From CAZPRY01 sp964589175 (GTDB lineage: Bacteria; Fidelibacterota; UBA2242): a stretch of DNA of 64,000 nt. Each line of letters begins with the position of its first letter. Positions within the stretch are counted from its first letter, which is position 1. The position numbers and the translations under genes are program-made. Shown in pieces: positions 7,578 through 16,745 of the stretch. The notes under the pieces are model-generated. The model had not been told where the DNA came from and did not search any database. It saw only the letters and a program-made list of their open reading frames with translations. The stretch is from NCBI GenBank assembly GCA_964589175.1, contig CAZPRY010000001.1, forward strand, positions 62,001-126,000, read 5' to 3'.

Positions 7578-10559
7578 ATGAATTGTCGGCGGCTATACGG
7601 CCTTTTTTGCATTGCCCTGCTGTCCACGGCCATATCGAACGGCGGGACAACCGGTAAAATTGCCGGACGCATTACCGATTCCGCGACCGGCCAGGCCCTG
7701 ATCGCGGCGAATGTCATTTTGATTGAAAGGATGGCCGATGGGCGGATGCTGCCGTTATCAGCCGCCCTTCAGCAGGGTGCGGCGTCCGATCTGAGCGGGG
7801 AATATTATATCATCAATATTCCGCCGGGAATGTATTCCGTGAAATTCAGCTACATGGGCTATCAGTCGATTATCGTTCCGGACGTTCGCGTTTCTTCGGA
7901 TTTGACCACGCGCATCGACCGGGAGCTGTCATCCACTATCATCGAGGCCGGAGAGGCCGTCGTCGTCACCGGGGAGCGGCGTGAAATCCAGAAAGATCTG
8001 ACCTCTTCGCAGGTCAGCATTGGTGCCGACCAGATCGATGAAATGCCGGTCCGCTCCGTGCGCGACCTGCTTTCCCTGCAGGCCGGGGTGACCCTGGATG
8101 CCTCTGGAAACCTGCACATCCGCGGCGGCCGTTCGACGGAAATCACCTATATGGTTGATGGTGTCCAGATTCTCGATCCGCTCAACCGCAGCTCCGGCAT
8201 CAGCATCGACGACCAATCCATCGATGAGCTGAAGACCATCACGGGAACTTTCAACGCCGAGTACGGCCAGGCCCTCTCCGGGGTGGTCAACATCGTGACC
8301 AAGCAGGGCAGCGATCAATTCAAACTGAACCTGACCGGCTATTGCGGCGATTACTACAGCCGAGACGCCGATGTTTATTACGTCATGGATAATCCCGAAT
8401 GGGCCAATGCCGTGGTCCGCTATGCCACCGGGGCCGATGATAACCTGAATTATGAATTTCCCAATTCGGAGGGCCTTCCGGATGCCGGATATATCGCGGA
8501 AAAATCTTATTTAACTCGCAAATCGTATCTCAGCAATTTTAATCCGCTTCAGGCGAAAGATGCCCAATTAAATGTCTCCGGACCAGTCCCGTTTACGAAC
8601 GCCCGGCTGACCTACTACACTTCCGGCCGCTATAACTACAATCCCGGCTATATTTACGGGGCGAGGTATTTTATGCCGTGGGGTTTCCAGTCCCCGGTTT
8701 CGGATACGCTCAACACCTTTCAAGCCGTCGATAACCGCCTGGTCGCGATGAGATCCTATGAAGGTTATTCGACCAATTCCAAGTTAAACTATCGACTGAC
8801 CAACGCCATCAACCTGAGTTACGGACTATATTACAACCATGATTCAGGGCAATACGGCTACACACACAATTATAAATACGTTCCCGATGCCCAGCGCCAA
8901 TACACAACCGATGCCTGGACGCATATCTTTTCCTTAAAGCATTCCCTGTCGCCTAGAACCTTTTACGATTTCAAGGTGAGTCTGTACAATAAGGACCACG
9001 CCAATTACCGCTACAAAGATCCCGAAGACTATCGCTATATGCCGACGGAATCCAGCGATTTTGAGCTCTATGTTTTCGGGTATGAGAATCAGGAAGACAT
9101 CTCGATGTGGTCCAATTCCTACGATTTCCGCTACTGGGGCAACCCGGTTAGTTATGGCATCACCGATGTCAAATTTCAATCGTATAAACTGGATATGACC
9201 AGCCAGCTTACGAAGCGCCATTTGATGAAATGGGGAGGCAATGTTACCCGCCACGAGCTCTTCTACGACCAGTTTGAGATTCAGTTTTCGAGCAACGATT
9301 ACCGTCCCTATGTACCCGGCGATAATTCACCTTACCATGTAAAATACAAGGCCTCGCCGCGCGAAATGGCCGCCTATGTCCAGGACAAGATCGAATTTGA
9401 AGAGTTGATTATTAATTTCGGTGTGCGTTTCGATTATTTCGATTCCGGCGGGCGGATTTTGATCGATCCCAAGGACCCGCAAATCTACGATCCGTTCAAG
9501 CTGGAGCATATCTATAAAAATTACAGCCAAACCACGCCGGACAGCGATCTGGTCGACTACAGCGTGGCCGAACGCGAGGAATTCTGGTACGCGAACGCCT
9601 CGTCGAAATACCAGGTCAGCCCGCGCTTCGGACTCTCTTTCCCGATCACCGAACGGGGCGTTATTCACTTCTCTTACGGTCATTTTTTCCAGAATCCCGA
9701 ATTCCGATTTTTATACGACAATCCGAATTTCTGGATTGAAGGCGCCGGTGCGGAGAACCTGGTGGGCAATGCCGATCTGAATGCCGAGCGGACGGTGATG
9801 TACGAACTCGGCCTGCAGCAGCAATTGCGTCAGAACATTTACCTGCACATCACCGGTTTTTACCGGGACATTCGCGACTGGATCGGTACCGGTACGCCGA
9901 TTGACACTTACCGGGGTATCACCTATTACCGCTATGAGAATAAGGATCACGCCGCCGCGAAGGGCATAACCCTCTCGGGAAAAGCCAATTTCGGGCATCT
10001 TATGCTCAACCTGGATTATACGTATATGACGGCCCAGGGGACCTCGTCCGATCCCAAAGACGCCTATAACGATTCGCAGGCCGACCGGGCGCCGCGCCTG
10101 ACTTTTATTAATCTGAACTGGGACCAGCGCCATTCGATTAGCGCTGTCCTGAATTATACCGTTAAGCAATGGTCGCTGACCATGACGGGCAGCGCCAATT
10201 CGGGCTTTCCATATACACCTGAGTTTGCCCGGGGCGAAGTGTCGGGTTCGGGTACTTTCATCGGATTGACCGAAAACAGCGCCCGCAAGCCCTGGACCAG
10301 CAACGTGGACCTGCGTATTTCACGGACCATTAACATCGGAACAACCCGCGTTTCGGCCTTTCTGAATATTCGCAATCTCTTCGACCGGCGCAATGCGAAT
10401 AACGTCTATTCTGATACCGGTCTGGCCGATTATACCATGCAGGGAATTACGCAGAAAGACCGGTTTCTGGAAATATCCAATGTGGATGATTACTACAATA
10501 ATCCGAATTATTACAGCCCGCCGCGCTTTATCCAGTTCGGGCTGCGGATCGGATTATGA
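7578..10559 (+). CDS. TonB-dependent outer-membrane receptor with carboxypeptidase-like N-terminal domain
   Basis: A 993-residue outer-membrane transporter. A signal peptide (about 1-22) is followed by a carboxypeptidase-regulatory-like beta-sandwich (GKIAGRITDSATGQALIAANV, about 26-115), a TonB plug (about 135-240; LLSLQAGV, IRGGRSTEITYMVDGVQI, NAEYGQALSGVVNIVTK) and a long beta-barrel ending in FIQFGLRIGL with a C-terminal hydrophobic residue. This is the Oar/SusC-like layout common in the FCB group. No SusD-type lipoprotein gene follows; instead a PorV-like gene overlaps its stop by four bases (ATGA). Substrate is inferred from the neighbourhood to be an oligosaccharide. GGAGGGAGC lies directly before the ATG, a strong ribosome site. 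Confidence 0.9.
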   Translation: MNCRRLYGLFCIALLSTAISNGGTTGKIAGRITDSATGQALIAANVILIERMADGRMLPLSAALQQGAASDLSGEYYIINIPPGMYSVKFSYMGYQSIIVPDVRVSSDLTTRIDRELSSTIIEAGEAVVVTGERREIQKDLTSSQVSIGADQIDEMPVRSVRDLLSLQAGVTLDASGNLHIRGGRSTEITYMVDGVQILDPLNRSSGISIDDQSIDELKTITGTFNAEYGQALSGVVNIVTKQGSDQFKLNLTGYCGDYYSRDADVYYVMDNPEWANAVVRYATGADDNLNYEFPNSEGLPDAGYIAEKSYLTRKSYLSNFNPLQAKDAQLNVSGPVPFTNARLTYYTSGRYNYNPGYIYGARYFMPWGFQSPVSDTLNTFQAVDNRLVAMRSYEGYSTNSKLNYRLTNAINLSYGLYYNHDSGQYGYTHNYKYVPDAQRQYTTDAWTHIFSLKHSLSPRTFYDFKVSLYNKDHANYRYKDPEDYRYMPTESSDFELYVFGYENQEDISMWSNSYDFRYWGNPVSYGITDVKFQSYKLDMTSQLTKRHLMKWGGNVTRHELFYDQFEIQFSSNDYRPYVPGDNSPYHVKYKASPREMAAYVQDKIEFEELIINFGVRFDYFDSGGRILIDPKDPQIYDPFKLEHIYKNYSQTTPDSDLVDYSVAEREEFWYANASSKYQVSPRFGLSFPITERGVIHFSYGHFFQNPEFRFLYDNPNFWIEGAGAENLVGNADLNAERTVMYELGLQQQLRQNIYLHITGFYRDIRDWIGTGTPIDTYRGITYYRYENKDHAAAKGITLSGKANFGHLMLNLDYTYMTAQGTSSDPKDAYNDSQADRAPRLTFINLNWDQRHSISAVLNYTVKQWSLTMTGSANSGFPYTPEFARGEVSGSGTFIGLTENSARKPWTSNVDLRISRTINIGTTRVSAFLNIRNLFDRRNANNVYSDTGLADYTMQGITQKDRFLEISNVDDYYNNPNYYSPPRFIQFGLRIGL

Positions 10560-10579
10560 ACTTTTTGGGAGAACTGCCG

Positions 10580-11647
10580 ATGTACCCCGATGATCGTTTA
10601 CTAAAACTGAGGCAACGGGCTGCCCTGCTCGGATTGCTGCTTGCTCTGTTGACCGGTTTAGCGTTCCGTCCGCTTCAAGCCCAGACCGTTTCCAAGGTCG
10701 GTACTTCGGCCGCGAGTTTTCTGAAAATCGGTGTCGGCGGACGCGCTCTCGGGATGGGAGAAGCGTTTACGACCCAGGCGGACGACATCACGGCTATTTT
10801 CTGGAATCCGGCCGGCCTGGCCACTTTCCGGAATACGCAGATTCTGCTCAATCATTACGATTATATCGCCGATCTCAGCTTCGATTACGGCGCGATTGCG
10901 ACCGCCATCCCTGCCATTGGCACCGTCGGCGTTCACGTTTGTTTTTTAGGGATGCCCGATATCGAGCGCACGACGGTCCAGGAACCCGACGGCACCGGCG
11001 AGATGGTTACGGCTTCCTCGATGACCGCCGGGGTCAGCTATGCCCGCAACCTGACCGATCGCTTTGCTATCGGCGGGACTGCCAAATATATCCAGGAAAA
11101 ACTCTGGCATTGCAGCGCGTCCGGCTACGCCCTGGATGTCGGTGTTTTGTACCGTACCTTTTTTAAGAATATCATGATCGGTATGTCGATATCGAATTTC
11201 GGTACGAATCTGCAACTTAAGGGACGAGACCTGCTGATCCAGCACGATATCGACGAACGGAGCGACGGCAACAATGCCAACATAAACGGCTACCTGGCGT
11301 CCGATGCCTACAGTCTGCCCATCCTGTTCCGGGTCGGCGTCTCATCGAATCTGACCCGAGATTTTCTGAATATCCGGAATACTGATTTCATCATCTCCGT
11401 GGATGCCGTTCATCCCAGCGATAACTATGAATATCTGAATGTGGGCGCCGAATATCAGTATCGCAATTTGATTGCCTTGCGCGCCGGCTACCGGCAATTG
11501 TACCTGGAGAATAGTGAAGGAGGACTGACTTTTGGCTTCGGTTTGCATCTGGATGTAAAGAGTTTCAATTTCCGGGTTGATTATGCCGCCGTGGATTTCG
11601 GGCACCTGGACCGCCTCAACAAGTTTTCTTTGATATTATCATTCTAA
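10580..11647 (+). CDS. PorV/PorQ-family outer-membrane protein
   Basis: A 355-residue predicted beta-barrel of the PorV/PorQ (UPF0164-like) family. The signature follows the signal peptide: SFLKIGVGGRALGMGEA and ADDITAIFWNPAGLA. In Bacteroidota, PorV binds the C-terminal sorting domain of T9SS cargo and shuttles it to the attachment complex. I prefer the start at 10580 (GGGAGAA upstream, typical signal peptide ending LQAQ) over the ATG at 10556 that overlaps the TonB stop. It lies between the TonB receptor and a large secreted protein with a sorting-like C-terminus, which suggests a locus-dedicated PorV rather than the housekeeping copy. Function as a shuttle is inferred from family. Confidence 0.82.
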   Translation: MYPDDRLLKLRQRAALLGLLLALLTGLAFRPLQAQTVSKVGTSAASFLKIGVGGRALGMGEAFTTQADDITAIFWNPAGLATFRNTQILLNHYDYIADLSFDYGAIATAIPAIGTVGVHVCFLGMPDIERTTVQEPDGTGEMVTASSMTAGVSYARNLTDRFAIGGTAKYIQEKLWHCSASGYALDVGVLYRTFFKNIMIGMSISNFGTNLQLKGRDLLIQHDIDERSDGNNANINGYLASDAYSLPILFRVGVSSNLTRDFLNIRNTDFIISVDAVHPSDNYEYLNVGAEYQYRNLIALRAGYRQLYLENSEGGLTFGFGLHLDVKSFNFRVDYAAVDFGHLDRLNKFSLILSF

Positions 11648-11668
11648 TGTTGGGAGTTTAGCGAAGCA

Positions 11669-14600
11669 ATGAAAATAAAATCTCTGCTGCTATTCTGTCT
11701 GATGATACAGACCTCACTATTTGCCCAGATGACGCATGGCGACGCTCAGCACCGCGCCCGCAACGTTCATTCCGGCAACCTGATCCGGATGACCTTTTAC
11801 AACCACGGCATGATGGGGAGTCTGTATGGCGATCAGAGTCAGATCTATGCCGGGGAATGGCCGATCAACAGCGGCATGATTCAGATGGGCAATGCCACCA
11901 GTTACGTCGGCACGGAATTGCGCGTCTTCGCCGGAATCGATTCGACCGGCGATTCGACTTACGTCAATATCACACCCATTTCGATGTGCCAGGGCTGGAA
12001 TCCGGACCGCTTCCCGCATGATTCCCTGGGTAACTTTCTGGGATTCGAACCGCTTCCCGGCTATTTGAACCTGACCCAGAGAGAAATCAATCCGCATAAC
12101 GCTGTGGCGATGAGCCACGAAGCCTTTACCTGGCCGGTCCTCTGGCCGGATAAAACGGGTGACGGTTACGATCCGGGCTGGTCGGGACACTGGAACGGCT
12201 ACTTCGGGAAGGATCAGCGCAACGCCGACCAGGAAAGCTATTATGTACTGGATGATTACCAATTCAAAAAGAAAATTTCAGGCCATAAAATGCCCCGGCC
12301 CATTGCCGCGGAGCCGAACCGCGGCGGCCTGGGCTTGCGGCAGGCGATTCGCGGGTTACAATGGTCAAATCCGGATGCCGAAGACTGCATTTTCTGGATA
12401 TATGATATCGAAAATATCGGTGAACTGAACCTCTCCAAAACGGTTTTCGGACTGAATGTCGGGGCCGGGATGGGCTCCAGCCTTTTCAGCTCATCCAGCG
12501 ATCATAATGACGATTGCGCCACATTTTACCGCGAGACGAACCTGACCGTGAATTACGACTGGGATAATGTCGGGGCCGGCGGTTATTCACCCGTGCCCTG
12601 GGTCGGATTCGCCTTTCTCGAAAGCCCGGGCAATGCGGTGGACGGCATCGATAACGACGGCGACGGCATCGATGCGCCGGGCGGCGGCAAAGTGATCACC
12701 ACGGACGATTTCTATGCGACCTATAGCGTCGGTGCTCCCATCGTACGGATCAATTATTATAACTACGAGCGGGAATTGTCCGCGATGCCGGCCGACGGAG
12801 TGCGGTTCACGGTCAACGGGATCACCTATGAAAAACTGCCGGGCAGGCCACTGGCCGAGATTCCACGCAACGGTATCGACGACAACCTGAACGGTATCAT
12901 CGATGAATCCGACGGCGCCCAATTGACCGAATCGGAAGAGTACTACTATCTCTATATCCGCGATCCGTATTACAACAACCGGGAATATCTGGCCGTCGAT
13001 TATTTCAGCGGCAACGGCCTGGCCAATGCCATGATCGACGAGCGCCGCGACGATGGTATCGACAATGACGACGACTGGGATGCCAACATCGACGATACCG
13101 GTCTGGACGGTAAGCCCGGCACGGGCGACACCGGCGAAGGCGATGGAATTTTTACGCCGGGTTACGGCGATCTCCCCGGTGAGACGAATATCGATAAAAC
13201 CGATGTCGACGAATCCGATCAGATCGGCTTGACCAGTTTTATCTTTTATATCTACGGCACCCTGACCTACAGCAATGACGCGGATATGTGGGACGTATCC
13301 AAACCCGGTTTCTTCGATGCCCGGCTGGTCAACGTCGATGCGGACTACGTTTTCTCCTGCGGTTACTTTCCCCTGTTAGCGCGGCAGAGCGAGTTTTTCT
13401 CGGTGGCTCTGATCTACGGCTGGGACGAAACGGATATCGTGCGTAACAAGCAGATCGTCCAGAAGATTTACAATTCGAATTATAACTTTGCGGTTGCGCC
13501 CGACAAACCGAATGTCCGGGCTGTGGCCGGGGACAAGAAGGTCACCCTGTACTGGGATGAAAGCGCCGAATTGAGTTTCGACCGCTATCTGAAAGAATTT
13601 GATTTTGAAGGCTACAAGATTTACCGGGCTACCGATCCGGGATTTTCCGACGCCGGAACGATCACCGACGGCTACGGCTACGACCGCTTTACGGTACCCA
13701 TTGCCATTTATGACAAAGTCGACAGCGTTTTCGGTTTTTTTCCGAACACTTTCGGAACCGGCGTGCAGTTCAATCTGGGCAGCGAGACGGGCCTGGTCCA
13801 CACCTATGTCGATACGCCGCTGGTCAACGGCAAACGCTACTATTATGCCGTTACCGCGTATGACAAAGGCGAACTCGAAAAGAATATTTCGCCGTCCGAA
13901 ACCAACAAATACGTTGCCATCGACGCCGCTGGAAACGTCAAGACCGGCGAGAATGTCGTGACCGTCGTGCCCCAGGCGCCTTCCCTGGGCTACTGCCCGC
14001 CCGGCTTCGACGCGCAGCCGGAATTTGTCGGGACCGGTATTACGACCGGCGCGGTTTACGTAAGTTTTATCGAGCCTGATTCGATTTATGACGGCCACGA
14101 GTTTGAGATCCGTTTCCTCGATCAAAGCATGGACAAACGCGATAATGATTGCGATTCACTGATCGACGGGCAGGACCGCGATGAACTGCTGCCGACGCTC
14201 ACGACCGGCTTTGTGGTTGAAGACCTCACCCGCTCCGAAGTGCTCGATAGCGTCTGGTTCTTTGAGTACCGCTACACGCAGGATCGATGGACTATGGTCA
14301 GGAACCTGTATAACGATAATGACGGGAATCCCTACACCCTGACCAGGATCGTGAACGGAATCGAGTATATCGTGTACAATCCGCCGCCGGGAATCATCCA
14401 TATCCCGGAGCAAAACATCTATAACGGGATTCGCTGGAGCAGCAATATCGATTATGCAACGGCGTACAATTTGATTTTTTCAACTTTCAAACTGGGCGGA
14501 TTCAAGCCCGGGATCGATTATCCGCGCCAGTACCGGATCGTGTTTTATGATGAAATCGTCGGTAAATCGGAAGCCGTGTACCCCATCCTGGCAACCACCG

Positions 14601-15277
14601 GAACGCCGATTCCGGTCGCCTCGGCGGACGTGAATTTCAAAATATTCGATCAGCAGAGCGGGGAAGAGGTTTCCTTCGGGTTTGTCGATGCCACCGTCGA
14701 TGCCAACATCGTCCCGCGGGGCCATTTTTCGGCCAAGGACCGGATCATCTTTTTCGAGAAACTGCCGGATAATACTTCGGTGATCACGATGAACGTCCTG
14801 AATAACGAGGTGGAAGACACCAGCTTCGTTAACTGGTTCGGGCGTACGCTGGGAGCTGGTGATACCCTGAGTCTCTATCCCGATTTTTCGTTTAATCACA
14901 ATTCGAAATTGCGGTTTACATCCAAAGGCCAGAAAATCGACGAGGTGGCAGCCAGGCGCAATCTGGACGATATTCGCGTGGTGCCCAATCCCTATGTCGT
15001 GACGGCCTCTTGGGAACCCTCCAATCCGTATACCAGCGGACGCGGGCCGCGCCAGATCCATTTCATCAATCTGCCGATGGAATGCACGATCCGGATATTT
15101 GCCACCGACGGCACTTTGGTGCGTAAACTGGATCATAAATCTACGATGACGAACGGTGCTGAAGTCTGGGACCTGCTCACCAGGGACAACATGGAACTGG
15201 CCTATGGTGTCTACATCTACCACATCGAAGCACCGGGCCTGGGTGAAAAAGTCGGACGTATGATTATTATCAAATAG
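11669..15277 (+). CDS. Large secreted Asp-rich protein with Fn3-like and sorting-type C-terminal domains (1202 aa)
   Basis: Signal peptide of about 19 residues (cut after LFA). I do not recognise the first 600 residues as a named family. They contain several Asp/Gly/Asn-rich loops of the kind that bind calcium: DGIDNDGDGID (about 330), GIDDNLNGIIDESDG (about 405), DDGIDNDDDWDANIDD (about 465). Another, DNDCDSLIDGQD, is near 830. A fibronectin-III-like region begins near 610 (VRAVAGDKKVTLYWDE). The C-terminus (from VVPNPYVV, last 95 residues) resembles a FlgD/T9SS-type sorting domain and ends GRMIIIK. It follows the PorV-like gene by 21 bp. A TonB-PorV-large-partner triad suggests a surface subunit working with the receptor, but this is inference. 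Confidence 0.7.
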   Translation: MKIKSLLLFCLMIQTSLFAQMTHGDAQHRARNVHSGNLIRMTFYNHGMMGSLYGDQSQIYAGEWPINSGMIQMGNATSYVGTELRVFAGIDSTGDSTYVNITPISMCQGWNPDRFPHDSLGNFLGFEPLPGYLNLTQREINPHNAVAMSHEAFTWPVLWPDKTGDGYDPGWSGHWNGYFGKDQRNADQESYYVLDDYQFKKKISGHKMPRPIAAEPNRGGLGLRQAIRGLQWSNPDAEDCIFWIYDIENIGELNLSKTVFGLNVGAGMGSSLFSSSSDHNDDCATFYRETNLTVNYDWDNVGAGGYSPVPWVGFAFLESPGNAVDGIDNDGDGIDAPGGGKVITTDDFYATYSVGAPIVRINYYNYERELSAMPADGVRFTVNGITYEKLPGRPLAEIPRNGIDDNLNGIIDESDGAQLTESEEYYYLYIRDPYYNNREYLAVDYFSGNGLANAMIDERRDDGIDNDDDWDANIDDTGLDGKPGTGDTGEGDGIFTPGYGDLPGETNIDKTDVDESDQIGLTSFIFYIYGTLTYSNDADMWDVSKPGFFDARLVNVDADYVFSCGYFPLLARQSEFFSVALIYGWDETDIVRNKQIVQKIYNSNYNFAVAPDKPNVRAVAGDKKVTLYWDESAELSFDRYLKEFDFEGYKIYRATDPGFSDAGTITDGYGYDRFTVPIAIYDKVDSVFGFFPNTFGTGVQFNLGSETGLVHTYVDTPLVNGKRYYYAVTAYDKGELEKNISPSETNKYVAIDAAGNVKTGENVVTVVPQAPSLGYCPPGFDAQPEFVGTGITTGAVYVSFIEPDSIYDGHEFEIRFLDQSMDKRDNDCDSLIDGQDRDELLPTLTTGFVVEDLTRSEVLDSVWFFEYRYTQDRWTMVRNLYNDNDGNPYTLTRIVNGIEYIVYNPPPGIIHIPEQNIYNGIRWSSNIDYATAYNLIFSTFKLGGFKPGIDYPRQYRIVFYDEIVGKSEAVYPILATTGTPIPVASADVNFKIFDQQSGEEVSFGFVDATVDANIVPRGHFSAKDRIIFFEKLPDNTSVITMNVLNNEVEDTSFVNWFGRTLGAGDTLSLYPDFSFNHNSKLRFTSKGQKIDEVAARRNLDDIRVVPNPYVVTASWEPSNPYTSGRGPRQIHFINLPMECTIRIFATDGTLVRKLDHKSTMTNGAEVWDLLTRDNMELAYGVYIYHIEAPGLGEKVGRMIIIK

Positions 15278-15287
15278 GAATTGCATT

Positions 15288-16745
15288 GTGTTCTCGATTT
15301 GCCAAAACAGACCTGTGCATTCACTTTTACTTCTATGTCTGGTTGTTTGTCTTGGTTGGCATTGCGGACCGCCTTCCGACGCCGTTGTCGCCCGCTTCGG
15401 CAAACAAAAGATCTTGCTCGGAGAATTCAAAATCGGCTACCTTGACCTGCTGAAAAAGCCGCATGTCCTGGATTCGGCGGAGTTACGTGAAAATTTCCTG
15501 AATGAGATGATCAACCAGCGTCTGATTGCAGCTGCGGCGCGCGCGCGCGGCTTGCAGAACGATGATAAATTCCGCTACAGAGTCGATGCTTATCGCGATA
15601 AATGTCTGCGGGATGCTCATTACCAGGAAATTATTCAACCGCAAATCCGGGTTGATGAAGAAAAATTGAGAGAAGTATATTCGTATATTACTCAACAGCG
15701 GCATCTTCGCCACTTCTTCTTTAAAACCGAAGAAGAGGCTGATCAATATTATCAGCGATTATTGGACGGCGAATCCTGGGATGCGCTGGCAGCGGAAGTT
15801 ATCGCGGATAGTTTGCTGGCCTGCAATGGAGGCGACCTGGGCTGGGTTTACTGGGACCAGCTGGAATACGAAATGGGCCTGGCGGCGTTTCGCCTGAAAG
15901 TCGATGCGATTTCAGCGCCGGTGTCGTCATCGTTCGGATTTCATATCGTCAAGGTTGTGGATTACCGTATCGATCCGCTCGTCTCCGAAACGGAATTCGA
16001 CCAGCGCCGCCGCAAAGTGAAATTTATGCTGGAAAAGAAAATCGGCGATAAACTCGCGGCGGATTATATCACCGCGATGATGACCGCTAAGCACCTGCAA
16101 GTCCGCACCGACATTCTACGGATACTTTCGCAGAAGTTCATGTCCCCGTTCAGCCGCAATCCATCCCCGTATGATCAGATGCTGGAAGCGCAACTGACCC
16201 CCGCGGAAACCCGTGCGCTGGAAAATAAGTTCTGGGATTATCGCAACGCAACGCTGGTTATCATCGATGGGAAACCGCTGACGGTCGGGGAATTTATTTA
16301 TCAGCTGAATTATGTTCCCTTTGCGGCTGTCCGGCAGGGATTCAAAACGGCTTTGGATTTCGTGATCCGCGACCGGGTCCTGACCGATGAAGCCCGGCAA
16401 ATGAAGCTGGAACGCAAATATCCGGCTGTTCGGCAGAAGGCTGTTATTTACGAAGATTACCTGCTGCAAACGGAACTGCGCCGGGACTTGGTTCGGAGTA
16501 TCGAAATCAGCGAAGCGGCGATTGGGGACCGGTTCGAACGCGACCGGAATTCGCTTTACAAACAGTTGGAATTGGGGGAAGTTCGGGATACGATTTATGA
16601 AATCCTGGTCCAGGAAGCAAGACAGCGGGTAGTTAGCGACCTGATTGCGGAATTACGAAGCCAGCAGAGCATCCGGACCGATTACCGGCCGATTCACACC
16701 TATTATGACAATCTGAAAAATGCGAGTACGGAGAACGAAAATTGA
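15288..16745 (+). CDS. PpiC-type peptidyl-prolyl isomerase lipoprotein (SurA/PrsA-like)
   Basis: A 485-residue envelope foldase. The N-terminus is a lipoprotein signal ending LGWHC-G. A SurA-like N-terminal helical domain (FLNEMINQRLIAAAARARG) is followed by a parvulin domain at about 125-225 (RHLRHFFFKTEEEA, DLGWVYWDQL, ISAPVSSSFGFHIVKVVD). The second half is a further helical chaperone region without a clear second parvulin domain. The start codon is GTG at 15288, with AGGAA 8 bases upstream. Being locked inside an operon with an outer-membrane receptor, PorV and large secreted proteins, it probably helps these fold in the periplasm. Its stop overlaps the TTG start of the next gene. Confidence 0.82.
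   Translation: MFSICQNRPVHSLLLLCLVVCLGWHCGPPSDAVVARFGKQKILLGEFKIGYLDLLKKPHVLDSAELRENFLNEMINQRLIAAAARARGLQNDDKFRYRVDAYRDKCLRDAHYQEIIQPQIRVDEEKLREVYSYITQQRHLRHFFFKTEEEADQYYQRLLDGESWDALAAEVIADSLLACNGGDLGWVYWDQLEYEMGLAAFRLKVDAISAPVSSSFGFHIVKVVDYRIDPLVSETEFDQRRRKVKFMLEKKIGDKLAADYITAMMTAKHLQVRTDILRILSQKFMSPFSRNPSPYDQMLEAQLTPAETRALENKFWDYRNATLVIIDGKPLTVGEFIYQLNYVPFAAVRQGFKTALDFVIRDRVLTDEARQMKLERKYPAVRQKAVIYEDYLLQTELRRDLVRSIEISEAAIGDRFERDRNSLYKQLELGEVRDTIYEILVQEARQRVVSDLIAELRSQQSIRTDYRPIHTYYDNLKNASTENEN

Noticed and set aside
10946..11245. Antisense frames across the PorV and TonB genes
   Set aside because: Long open antisense frames are expected in this composition; none shows a start signal or family motif.
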